Positions 1 to 7,361 of a stretch of DNA of 64,000 bases are shown here, in pieces; positions within the stretch are counted from its first letter, which is position 1; every line of letters starts with the position of its first letter. Location: positions 1-64,000 of the forward strand of contig CAYQAS010000009.1 of NCBI GenBank assembly GCA_964415525.1, written 5' to 3'. The DNA is from CAZPUI01 sp964415525 (GTDB lineage Bacteria; Acidobacteriota; Holophagae; Holophagales; Holophagaceae). The notes below the pieces were generated by a model. That model was not told where the DNA came from. It was given only the letters and a program-made list of their open reading frames with translations, and did not search any database. The position numbers and the translations under genes were made by a program.

Positions 1-2
1 CC

Positions 3-587
3 CTGGTGCGCGGTCTGAACCTCGCCACGGACATCCCGATGGCCTTCACCGAAACTCAGGAAAGCCGCCCGGGCGGAAACTTCCACGGCCAGTACCCGGC
101 CTTCGCCTGCGCCGTGCTCGCCATCGCCGCCTGCGACCTGGCCAGCATCTCCGAGCGCCGCCAGGAGCGCATGGTGAACCCCGCCTACAGCGACCTGCCC
201 GCCTTCCTCTGCCGCAATGGCGGCCTGGAGTCAGGCTTCATGATGGCCCACGTCTCCAGCGCGGCCCTCGTGAGCGAGATGAAGGGCCTGAGCCACCCCG
301 CCTGCGTGGACACCATCCCCACCAGCGCCGGCAAGGAGGATCACGTCAGCATGGGCCCCATCGCCGCCCGCAAGCTGTGGCGCGCTGTGGACGCCCTGGA
401 GCAGGTGCTCGCGATCGAAGCCCGCATGGCGCTGGAAGGCATCCGCATCGTGGACTTGAAGCCCGCTGAGGGCCTGAAACCGCTTGTGGACAAGCTCTCC
501 GCCGCCGTCGCCCCCTGGGAGGACCGCCTGATGTACGAAGACATCCAGGCCACCGTCACCGCCCTGCGGGAATACGCCGGGCTCTAA
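3..587 (+). CDS. hutH: Histidine ammonia-lyase-type aromatic amino acid lyase, C-terminal part
   Basis: Partial gene whose N-terminus, including the MIO-forming Ala-Ser-Gly triad, lies outside the window. About 194 residues remain of a family that is usually about 500 residues long. The conserved blocks SRPGGNFHGQ and TSAGKEDHVSMG are visible. The Glu of EDHVSMG is typical of enzymes that deaminate histidine to urocanate, the first step of histidine breakdown in the cytoplasm. The usual SANQED is SAGKED here, so a related aromatic amino acid lyase cannot be excluded. A strong hairpin terminator follows the stop. No other hut gene is visible. Confidence 0.82.
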   Translation: MVRGLNLATDIPMAFTETQESRPGGNFHGQYPAFACAVLAIAACDLASISERRQERMVNPAYSDLPAFLCRNGGLESGFMMAHVSSAALVSEMKGLSHPACVDTIPTSAGKEDHVSMGPIAARKLWRAVDALEQVLAIEARMALEGIRIVDLKPAEGLKPLVDKLSAAVAPWEDRLMYEDIQATVTALREYAGL

Positions 588-604
588 GCCCCACCTTTTC
601 CTTG

Positions 605-637
605 CGGCTCCCGGCTTCGGCCGGGAGCCGTCGTTTG
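605..637 (+). terminator. Rho-independent terminator after the lyase gene
   Basis: A perfect 11-bp stem (605-615 with 620-630) closes on a TTCG tetraloop and is followed by TCGTTTGGG. It sits 18 nt after the lyase stop codon. Confidence 0.8.
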
Positions 638-698
638 GGCCCCTGGAACTCAGCGCCGGGAGTCTGCCCTCCGATGGACCAGGCAGGACCCCCCATCC

Positions 699-1826
699 AT
701 GCCTCTTCCACCCACCAGCCCCCGCCCTCGCGTTCATCTCGTACCCGTGATGGCCACGGCACTCGCCTATTTCCTCCTGGGCAAACTGGCCTTCGCGGCC
801 TCGGTCTCCCACGACATCGTGACCGTGGTGGTTTTCGGGTCGGAGGGGGCCGCCTTGGCGGCCATGCTGCGGTGGGGACCCCAGGCCGCCCTGGGGATCT
901 TCCTAGGTCAGGGCCTGCTCGCCATCTCAACGGGATTGCCCTGGGTGCCCTCCCTCGCCATCGCCCTCATCAATGCGTTGGAGGGATTGCTGGCGCTCCG
1001 TTTCTTCCGGTGGGCCGACCTGGAACCGGACCTGGATCGCCTGCGGGACATCCTCCTGCTTTTCCTCGGATCTACTCTGGTTCTGCAACCGTTCTCGGCC
1101 ACCCTGGGCGTAGGCGCCCTCTGGACCCTGGGGCGTATCCCCGGGGCGGACCTGCATCTCAGCCTCTGGTCCTGGTGGATGGGCAATTCGCTCGGGCAGT
1201 GCCTCTTCACTCCGACCTTCCTATTGCTCTCCAAACCCATCCGGACCTGGGCCCCTGGGCCCGTTCTGGCCGCGCTGGGCATGGGGCTGCTGGGCCTGAC
1301 CACCTTCGATTACCTCGGCACCTTAGGGAAGCCCGCCTTCGCCCTCAGCCTCGCCCTCTACTTCACCGTACTTGCAGCCACCGCCTTGCGCTTCGGACTC
1401 GCGGGGGGCGCCCTGTCCAGCTTCACCCTCTCGCTCATGGCCATCATCGCCACCCACCGCGGCCAGGGCCCTTTCACCACCTCATGGATCGAACTCAATC
1501 TCTTCCTCGCGGGCAGCAACCTCACGGCCATGGCCCTCGGGGCCCTCTTCGCCGAACGCCTGCGGCTCGAAACACAGCTTCGGACCCAGAACGAAGCCAT
1601 GGCGGCCGCCAATCACCAGCTTTCCCAAGCCTTGATGGAAGTGAAGACCCTGGAAGGCATGCTTCCCATTTGCTCCTACTGCAACCAGATCCGGGACGAC
1701 CACGGCTACTGGAAGGACCTGGAGGTCTTCCTTGCCCGGCGGTCGGGACTCCACTTCTCCCATAGCGTCTGCCCTCGCTGCGAGAAGCGATTCTTCTCCA
1801 AGGACAACGGCGACGGCACTCCGTAA
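699..1826 (+). CDS. MASE1-type membrane sensor with C-terminal double-CxxC domain
   Basis: 375 residues. Roughly residues 10-290 are hydrophobic, with about eight membrane spans, and resemble the MASE1 sensory domain (for example the run WSWWMGNSLGQ). A short charged helix at about 292-318 follows, probably a coiled coil. The tail reads EVKTLEGMLPICSYCNQIRDD and continues to SVCPRC, placing C325/C328 and C358/C361 as a possible metal-binding pair. This tail is familiar at the ends of histidine kinases and response regulators in Acidobacteria and Deltaproteobacteria, where its function is unclear. There is no kinase, GGDEF or EAL output domain. The start is the first ATG that keeps the hydrophobic frame; no strong ribosome binding site is seen. 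Confidence 0.78.
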   Translation: MPLPPTSPRPRVHLVPVMATALAYFLLGKLAFAASVSHDIVTVVVFGSEGAALAAMLRWGPQAALGIFLGQGLLAISTGLPWVPSLAIALINALEGLLALRFFRWADLEPDLDRLRDILLLFLGSTLVLQPFSATLGVGALWTLGRIPGADLHLSLWSWWMGNSLGQCLFTPTFLLLSKPIRTWAPGPVLAALGMGLLGLTTFDYLGTLGKPAFALSLALYFTVLAATALRFGLAGGALSSFTLSLMAIIATHRGQGPFTTSWIELNLFLAGSNLTAMALGALFAERLRLETQLRTQNEAMAAANHQLSQALMEVKTLEGMLPICSYCNQIRDDHGYWKDLEVFLARRSGLHFSHSVCPRCEKRFFSKDNGDGTP

Positions 1827-1880
1827 AGCCGCAGGCGCCTCCTGTTGCACAATGGGGATTCACCCACTCAAGGAGTCCTC

Positions 1881-2489
1881 ATGCGTTTCCGTGTCCTCAC
1901 CCTCGCCCTGGTGGCCCTGTCCGCCTTCGCCGCCGAAAAGCCCAAGGTGAAGGTCACCACCAACCTCGGCAGCTTCACCCTGGAGCTCGACTCCGAGGCC
2001 GCCCCCAAGACCGTCGACAACTTCATGGGCTACGTGAAGTCCGGCCACTACAAGGGCACCCTGTTCCACCGCGTCATCAAGAGCTTCATGATCCAGGGCG
2101 GCGGCCACACCCCCAACATGACCGAGAAGCCGACCAAGGCGCCGGTGCAGAACGAGGCCAAGCAGGCCTCTGAGAAGGGCCTCAAGAACACCCGCGGCAC
2201 CGTGGCCATGGCCCGCACCAACGCCCCCCACAGCGCCACCGCGCAGTTCTTCGTGAACGTGGTGGACAACGGCTTCCTTGACTACCCCGGCCGCGACGGT
2301 TTCGGCTACTGCGTGTTCGGCAAGGTGGTGGAAGGCATGGAAACCGTGGACAAGATCAAGGACGTCCGGACCAAGGCCGGCGACCGCCCAGTCGAGGATG
2401 TGCTGATTCAGAATGCCGAAATCGTTGGCGCCAAGGCTCCCGCGAAGAAGGCGATGGCCAAGGGAGCCAAGAAACCCGTAAAGAAGTAG
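1881..2489 (+). CDS. Periplasmic cyclophilin-type peptidyl-prolyl cis-trans isomerase
   Basis: 202 residues. A signal peptide (MRFRVLTLALVALSAFAA) precedes a cyclophilin domain with the usual blocks FHRVIKSFMIQGG and SATAQFFVNVVDN, and the domain closes at about residue 183. It should catalyse proline isomerisation in exported proteins. The tail is Lys/Ala-rich (KAPAKKAMAKGAKKPVKK), an unusual basic extension. The start at this ATG is preferred because AAGGAG lies 8 nt upstream and the signal peptide begins here. An in-frame upstream ATG at 1845 would add 12 residues ahead of the signal peptide. A strong terminator follows. Confidence 0.92.
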   Translation: MRFRVLTLALVALSAFAAEKPKVKVTTNLGSFTLELDSEAAPKTVDNFMGYVKSGHYKGTLFHRVIKSFMIQGGGHTPNMTEKPTKAPVQNEAKQASEKGLKNTRGTVAMARTNAPHSATAQFFVNVVDNGFLDYPGRDGFGYCVFGKVVEGMETVDKIKDVRTKAGDRPVEDVLIQNAEIVGAKAPAKKAMAKGAKKPVKK

Positions 2490-2505
2490 GGAACCCGAGC
2501 CCTTC

Positions 2506-2547
2506 GCAACAGGCGGCGCCTTCGGGCGCCGCCTGTTGCGTTCCTTA
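2506..2547 (+). terminator. Rho-independent terminator after the cyclophilin gene
   Basis: A 15-bp perfect stem (2506-2520 with 2525-2539) closes on a TTCG loop and is followed by GTTCCTT. Confidence 0.85.
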
Positions 2548-2653
2548 AACCATCGCCAATCCAATCACTGGACGGATGTGCCATTCCAGGGGTGCCTCAA
2601 CCGGGCATCACGGTTCCGCCGCTAGCATGCGGTGTTGAACCACAAGGAGACCC

Positions 2654-5026
2654 ATGTCCCTGCTACTCCACCGTTTGCCCACCCTCGCCCTGGCCCTTGC
2701 GGCCCTTCCGACGGCAGTGTCCGGAGAAGACCTCAGCCGCTTCGTGAATCCGCTGATCGGAACCACCAATCGCGGCAACACCTTCCCAGGAGCCGTCCTC
2801 CCCTTCGGCATGGTGGCGTTCAGCCCGGAGAACACCAAGGGCGACCACACAAAGGCGGCCGCCCCCGGGGGCTATCTCTATGAATCCCGCGGGATCCGTG
2901 GTTTTGCGCTCACCCACCTTTCCGGCACGGGCTGCGCCGGAGCCAGCGGGGACATCCCGTTCATGCCCTTCACCCAGGACATCAAGACCAGCCCCAGCGC
3001 CGATCTGCAGGATCGGACCTACGCCACGGGATTCTCCCACCGCAACGAGACCGCAACACCGGGCGCCTACAAGGTATACCTGGAGGACGGCACGAAGGTG
3101 GAACTGGGCGCCACCCTGCGCACCGGCTCTGCACGTTTCAGCTTCGAGCCGGGCAAACCCGCCAACCTGCTGATCCGCACCTCCGACAGCGAGGTGGGCA
3201 GCTTCAGCGCCAGCGCCGCCATCGACAAGACCCGCCGCACCGTCGCCGGTTCCGTGCAGAGCGGGAATTTCTGCGGCTACCTCAACCCCATTACGCGCCG
3301 CGCTTACTACACGCTCTACTTCGTGGCGGAATTCGACCATGAATTCGCCTCCACCGGTGCCTGGGTGGATGACAAGGTAACGCCCGGCGCCACGGAAGCC
3401 AGCGGTGCCACGGGACTGGATGAAAAGGGCTGGCCCGCCAAGGGCAAGGGTTCCGGTGTCTGGGTCGGCTTCCAGCCCGGCGCCAGCGTGAACGTCCGCA
3501 TCGGCATCAGCTACGTGAGCTTGGAGAACGCCCGGCAGAATCTCGCCCACGAGAATCCGACCGGCACGACGCTCGAAGCCATCCAACAGGCCGGGCGCGA
3601 GGCATGGAACCGCCAGCTCGGCCGCATTGCCGCCGAGGGCGGGACGATGGACCAGCGCACCACGTTCTACACGGCGCTCTACCACAGCCTGCTGCACCCG
3701 AACGTCTTCAGCGACGTGAACGGGGAATACGCCGGCATGGACCTGAAAACCTGGACCGTCCAATCCCCCCAGAAGGTCCAATACGCCAACTTCTCCGGCT
3801 GGGACATCTATCGCAGCCAGGTGCAGCTGGTGGCCTTCCTGGAGCCCAAGATCGGCGCCGACATGGCCCAGTCCTGGTTCAACCAGAGCAAAGCCTCGAA
3901 CGGCAAGTGGGACCGATGGACGCATAACAACGGTGAAACCCATGTGATGAACGGCGACCCCGCCGCTCCAACCGTAGCGGGCATCGAGGCCTTTGGCGGT
4001 CGCGACTTCGACGTGAAGGGCGCCTTCGAGAGCCTGGCCAAGGCCGCCACCGTGCCCGCTCCCGATGACCTCAAGCGTCCGGGTTGCCCAGTGATGTGCC
4101 CCGGACAGCGCAACGGCCTCGATCAGATCCTCAAATACGGATTCCTGCCTCATGGCTCCGTCAGCTGGGGCTCCGTGGCGGACATGCTGGAATACGTCAG
4201 CGCCGACTTCAGCCTTTCGTCTCTGGCCGGCCGTCTCGGCGACAAGACACGCGAGGCAACCTTCCTGGCCCGAGCCAACCAGTGGAAGAACCATTGGAAT
4301 CCCACCGCCACGAAGCACGGTGGCTACCTCACGGAACGCAAGGCCGACGGCACCTTCGCCCCGGACTTTAAGCCGCTGGATGACGAGGGCTTCGTGGAGG
4401 GTTCTGGTGCTCAGTACGTCTGGATGGTGCCGTTCAACCCCAAGGGCCTCTTTGAAAAAATGGGCGGCACCGAGCAGGCCTTGAAGCGCCTGGATGGCTT
4501 CTTCTTCCGCCGCGATGGCAGTCTGGCGCTCACCGGCGGGAACGGGCAGTACGCCGAGGTGGACAACGAGCCTAGCATCGGCGCGCCCTGGCTTTACGCC
4601 TTCGCTGGCCGGCCCGATCGGACCCAGCACATCGTCCGCCAGAGCCTCACTCAGCTCTGGGGCAACCGCCCCGACGGCATCCCCGGCAACGATGACCTGG
4701 GTCAGATGTCCAGCTGGTATGTCTGGTCAGCCCTGGGCTTCTACCCCCTCTACCCCGGTCGTGCCGACCTCATCCTCGCCAGCCCGCTCTTCCCGAAAAT
4801 CCGCATCCAGCGAGAGAAGGGAGCCATCACGATCACTGCCCCCGGAGCGCGGGCCGATGCGCCTTACATCCAGGCCCTCACCGTGAACGGCCAAACCTCC
4901 ACACGTCCGTGGCTCCCGGCCTCCTTCGTGGAGAAGGGCGGCAGCCTGACCTTCCTGCTGGGTCCGAAACCCCACGCCACCTGGGGCCGCGCCGCCAAGG
5001 ATGCTCCACCCAGTTTCGACAAGTAG
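2654..5026 (+). CDS. GH92 family exo-alpha-mannosidase-type enzyme, divergent paralog 1
   Basis: 790 residues with a signal peptide (about residues 1-24). The mature protein opens with RFVNPLIGTTNRGNTFPGA, the GH92 N-terminal signature. The proposed acid is E582 in EGSGAQY. The calcium/base region is G678-N-D-D-L-G-Q684, followed by SSWYVWSALGFYP. GH92 enzymes are calcium-dependent inverting alpha-mannosidases acting on N-glycans and yeast mannan. This copy differs from the other three: the family segment NEPSHHVPYLY..GQPWKTQ is NEPSIGAPWLY..GRPDRTQ, so the substrate-contact surface and probably the linkage preference differ. AAGGAG sits 7 nt before the ATG. It is the only GH92 here with no neighbouring regulator or recognisable copy of the shared motif. 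A bidirectional terminator follows. Confidence 0.93.
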   Translation: MSLLLHRLPTLALALAALPTAVSGEDLSRFVNPLIGTTNRGNTFPGAVLPFGMVAFSPENTKGDHTKAAAPGGYLYESRGIRGFALTHLSGTGCAGASGDIPFMPFTQDIKTSPSADLQDRTYATGFSHRNETATPGAYKVYLEDGTKVELGATLRTGSARFSFEPGKPANLLIRTSDSEVGSFSASAAIDKTRRTVAGSVQSGNFCGYLNPITRRAYYTLYFVAEFDHEFASTGAWVDDKVTPGATEASGATGLDEKGWPAKGKGSGVWVGFQPGASVNVRIGISYVSLENARQNLAHENPTGTTLEAIQQAGREAWNRQLGRIAAEGGTMDQRTTFYTALYHSLLHPNVFSDVNGEYAGMDLKTWTVQSPQKVQYANFSGWDIYRSQVQLVAFLEPKIGADMAQSWFNQSKASNGKWDRWTHNNGETHVMNGDPAAPTVAGIEAFGGRDFDVKGAFESLAKAATVPAPDDLKRPGCPVMCPGQRNGLDQILKYGFLPHGSVSWGSVADMLEYVSADFSLSSLAGRLGDKTREATFLARANQWKNHWNPTATKHGGYLTERKADGTFAPDFKPLDDEGFVEGSGAQYVWMVPFNPKGLFEKMGGTEQALKRLDGFFFRRDGSLALTGGNGQYAEVDNEPSIGAPWLYAFAGRPDRTQHIVRQSLTQLWGNRPDGIPGNDDLGQMSSWYVWSALGFYPLYPGRADLILASPLFPKIRIQREKGAITITAPGARADAPYIQALTVNGQTSTRPWLPASFVEKGGSLTFLLGPKPHATWGRAAKDAPPSFDK

Positions 5027-5036
5027 ACATTCCCTG

Positions 5037-5078
5037 ACAAACATGCGCGCGGGACAGAACCCGCGCGCATGTTCTTGT
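5037..5078. terminator. Bidirectional terminator between convergent genes
   Basis: A 13-bp perfect stem (5041-5053 with 5060-5072) has a 6-nt loop. It is flanked by GACAA on the left and TCTTGT on the right, so it can serve both the GH92 gene and the convergent protease gene. Confidence 0.85.
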
Positions 5079-5090
5079 AATGGAATTCAA

Positions 5091-6986
5091 CTACTGCACG
5101 AGTACCAGACGGCCCTTCATCGGCTGACGACCACCCGAAATCAGGCTTCCGAAGCGGCCATCCTTCCCGCCTGACAGCGCATACACCCGCACGAGATAGG
5201 GCACTCCGCTGAGCACCATCTCCGCGGGCACCTTCACGCCGGGCGCCATCGTGTGGATCGTGGCGTCGGGCTGTTCGCCCCCCAGGAACGTGCCGTCCTC
5301 AAGCTGACGATCCGCCCGGAAGAGACTCACGACGTAACCGGAAGCACCGGACACCGCCGTCCACGTCACGAGACGCTCGCCCCCTTGCTCCACCAGGCCC
5401 AAGGCAGCTTCAGGCGCGTCTGCCAACCTGGTCGCCTGCATACCCGCCACCGCCGGGAAGGACGCCTGGTACTGGTTCCAGAGACCGGACACCGTGTTTC
5501 CAGGAAGGATCTGACCGATGGCAGTGTTCCAGCCCCAGGTACCCAGGGCACCGGCACTGTGGTTGAGTTCGACGATGAAGCTGGGTTTCTTGTTCTTCAC
5601 GATCCAGTTCAGGAAATGACCGGTGGTGGTGTAGCCGTCATTCCAGTTCCCGCCCTTGTAAGCCTGGCTGTTCGGATGCAGGCCGCTGGCGATGCGCACG
5701 TAGTCCGCCGTGCCCTCCACGAACCCAAAGAAGTCCGTGCCCTGCTGGTAGCCGCCGCAATTCTTGGGGCCGTACTGATAGCCATGGGTGCCCTCATGGG
5801 AGAGCACGCCCTGGACCTCTTTGGCCACGGCTGTGGAACTGTTCCCACTCTGGCTGTAGATGCGCTCGAGGTGCTGGGCACTCACGCCAATGAAGATCTC
5901 CGGCGGATTTCCCCACTTGTAGGCGACGCCATTGGGATCGTTCTTCAGGTAGAGCGTGAGCTTGGTGAAGTTGTTCCGGTCATCCGCGTTGTCCAGGTAG
6001 AGCTTCTTGCAGATGGACAGGCACTCGTCCCGCATGAGCTTCGCCACATCCGCAACGGCATTTCGCAGAATCGTGGAGCCATTGAGTCCCTGCGCCTCGT
6101 CGACGAAGACCACGCTGGGAGCGACAAATCCGGCCCAGGGGTCCGTCCCGCCCTGCGGGGTCTTGGCGCTGACGCTGGCATAGGCCGAGCTTCCCACAGC
6201 ATTGCTGGCACTGACTCGGAAGGTGTAGGTCGTATTCGCGGTCAATCCTGTGGCAGCGTAGCTGGTCGCATTGGCGCCCAACGTGGCCACGGGGGTAAAG
6301 GACGTGCCATCCGTGGAGCGCTGGACCGCGAAGGCCGTTTCATTCGAGGAAGTGTCGGTCCAGGTCAGGTTGATCTGATTGCTGGAAACCACAGAGGCAG
6401 CGAGGTTGGTGGGCGCCGTGGGTATTGTGGCGGCCCCGCTCTGGGTGGCGAGGCTGACCTTGTCCACGAGGAAGCTGGTGGTCAAGGAGGCGTCTTCCAC
6501 CATCTGGAAGTGGAGGCGAATGGTCTGCCCTTTGTAAGCCAACAGGTTAAAGCTGCGCTGCTGGTAGCCCGCAGCCTTGTTCAGGTTGCTGTAGGTGGCC
6601 AGGGTACCCAGGACCGTGCCCACACTGTTGCGCACCTGCACTGCCAGGGTGTCGTAGACGGTGGCCTCGGTCTCCTGGGTATCGATGTGCAGATAGAAGC
6701 TGAGGTTGGCCACCGTGGCATCGGCAGGAATGGTCACGGTCTGGTAGAGGGTCTCGGTGGCGGCCTTGCCATTGCCGCCCAGGAAAGCCGCGCGAGTTCC
6801 CTCGAAGGCCGGCTGACCATTTGCGGACCAGGCTCCGATGGCACCGGTGGTGCCGACCCAAGGCGTGGTGCCCGTCTCGAAGCCGCCGTTGGTGAGGCGT
6901 TCCGTGGAGGTCTGAGCCAGCAGGGTCGGTGCGAGCAGAAGGCCGCAAAGGCCCGCCAGCCGGTGGCTGAGGCGTGTTTGGAACAT
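5091..6986 (-). CDS. Secreted BSP-family zinc metalloprotease with fibronectin type III domain
   Basis: 631 residues. A signal peptide ends near LLAPTLLAQ. Residues about 25-190 look like a beta-sandwich binding module (TNGGFETGTTPW opening). A fibronectin type III domain spans about 195-285. A basic secretory protein (BSP) type peptidase domain lies at about 300-500, with H397-E-G-T-H401 as the zinc motif and E424 in EGTADYVR. A C-terminal Fn3-like segment follows. The BSP family is best known from plants, with bacterial homologues. Substrate unknown; the gene sits between two GH92 genes, so attack on glycoprotein backbones is an attractive guess. The start is chosen for AGGAGA 6 nt upstream and the signal peptide directly after. 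Confidence 0.83.
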   Translation of the reverse strand: MFQTRLSHRLAGLCGLLLAPTLLAQTSTERLTNGGFETGTTPWVGTTGAIGAWSANGQPAFEGTRAAFLGGNGKAATETLYQTVTIPADATVANLSFYLHIDTQETEATVYDTLAVQVRNSVGTVLGTLATYSNLNKAAGYQQRSFNLLAYKGQTIRLHFQMVEDASLTTSFLVDKVSLATQSGAATIPTAPTNLAASVVSSNQINLTWTDTSSNETAFAVQRSTDGTSFTPVATLGANATSYAATGLTANTTYTFRVSASNAVGSSAYASVSAKTPQGGTDPWAGFVAPSVVFVDEAQGLNGSTILRNAVADVAKLMRDECLSICKKLYLDNADDRNNFTKLTLYLKNDPNGVAYKWGNPPEIFIGVSAQHLERIYSQSGNSSTAVAKEVQGVLSHEGTHGYQYGPKNCGGYQQGTDFFGFVEGTADYVRIASGLHPNSQAYKGGNWNDGYTTTGHFLNWIVKNKKPSFIVELNHSAGALGTWGWNTAIGQILPGNTVSGLWNQYQASFPAVAGMQATRLADAPEAALGLVEQGGERLVTWTAVSGASGYVVSLFRADRQLEDGTFLGGEQPDATIHTMAPGVKVPAEMVLSGVPYLVRVYALSGGKDGRFGSLISGGRQPMKGRLVLVQ

Positions 6987-7361
6987 GTTGTTCTCCTGAA
7001 GCAGATAGGCCAGCGGCCGCCCATGTCGGGCGAAAGGCTGACGCAAGGTAGAAGGAGGAGGAATGGAGGCCCTACCCGCAGGATGCGGCACAGCCCCGGA
7101 ACGGAGTGCACCTCCCGTCCGGGGCTCAAGGTCAACATTCTCAATGAGATCTTCAAACAAGTATCAGCAGGAACCCTGACCGCACAGGAGGGAAAAGGGA
7201 ACCACTCGTTGGACGAACGAAGCCTTTGCCGTTCGGTTCACCCAGGGCAGGCCTGGGCAATTTATGTGCCACCCACTTCCAGGAACGTCCACGACCTCGA
7301 GACGAGCAACATTGACCATGAGGTGAAGGGTTCGGATCCTGGGGCATCCCTTGGAGTCCCC
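6987..7361. other. 375-bp divergent intergenic region between protease and GH92 genes
   Basis: It must carry both divergent promoters. Seen here: a short dyad CGAACG/CGTTCG at 7214-7219 and 7230-7235, a small hairpin CCCAGG/CCTGGG at 7241-7257, and GGCAATTTATGTGCCACC near 7257-7274, a weak gapped match to the motif found before other operons in this window. No convincing coding sequence. Confidence 0.5.

Noticed and set aside
602..1765. Overlapping frame across the MASE1 gene
   Set aside because: Pro/Arg/Gly-rich with no hydrophobic pattern, while the +699 frame gives clear membrane helices and the cysteine tail.
2547..2653. Copy of the 18-nt operator before GH92 paralog 1
   Set aside because: No TTAGTGCA-like core found in this upstream region.
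2663..4630. Long open frame antisense to GH92 paralog 1
   Set aside because: GC-rich codon bias leaves the opposite strand open; the translation is low-complexity with no domain, and the sense protein is a clear GH92.
5253..7361. N-terminal extension of GH92 paralog 2
   Set aside because: The frame is open upstream, but it lies antisense to the protease gene; signal peptide and ribosome binding site place the start at 7362.
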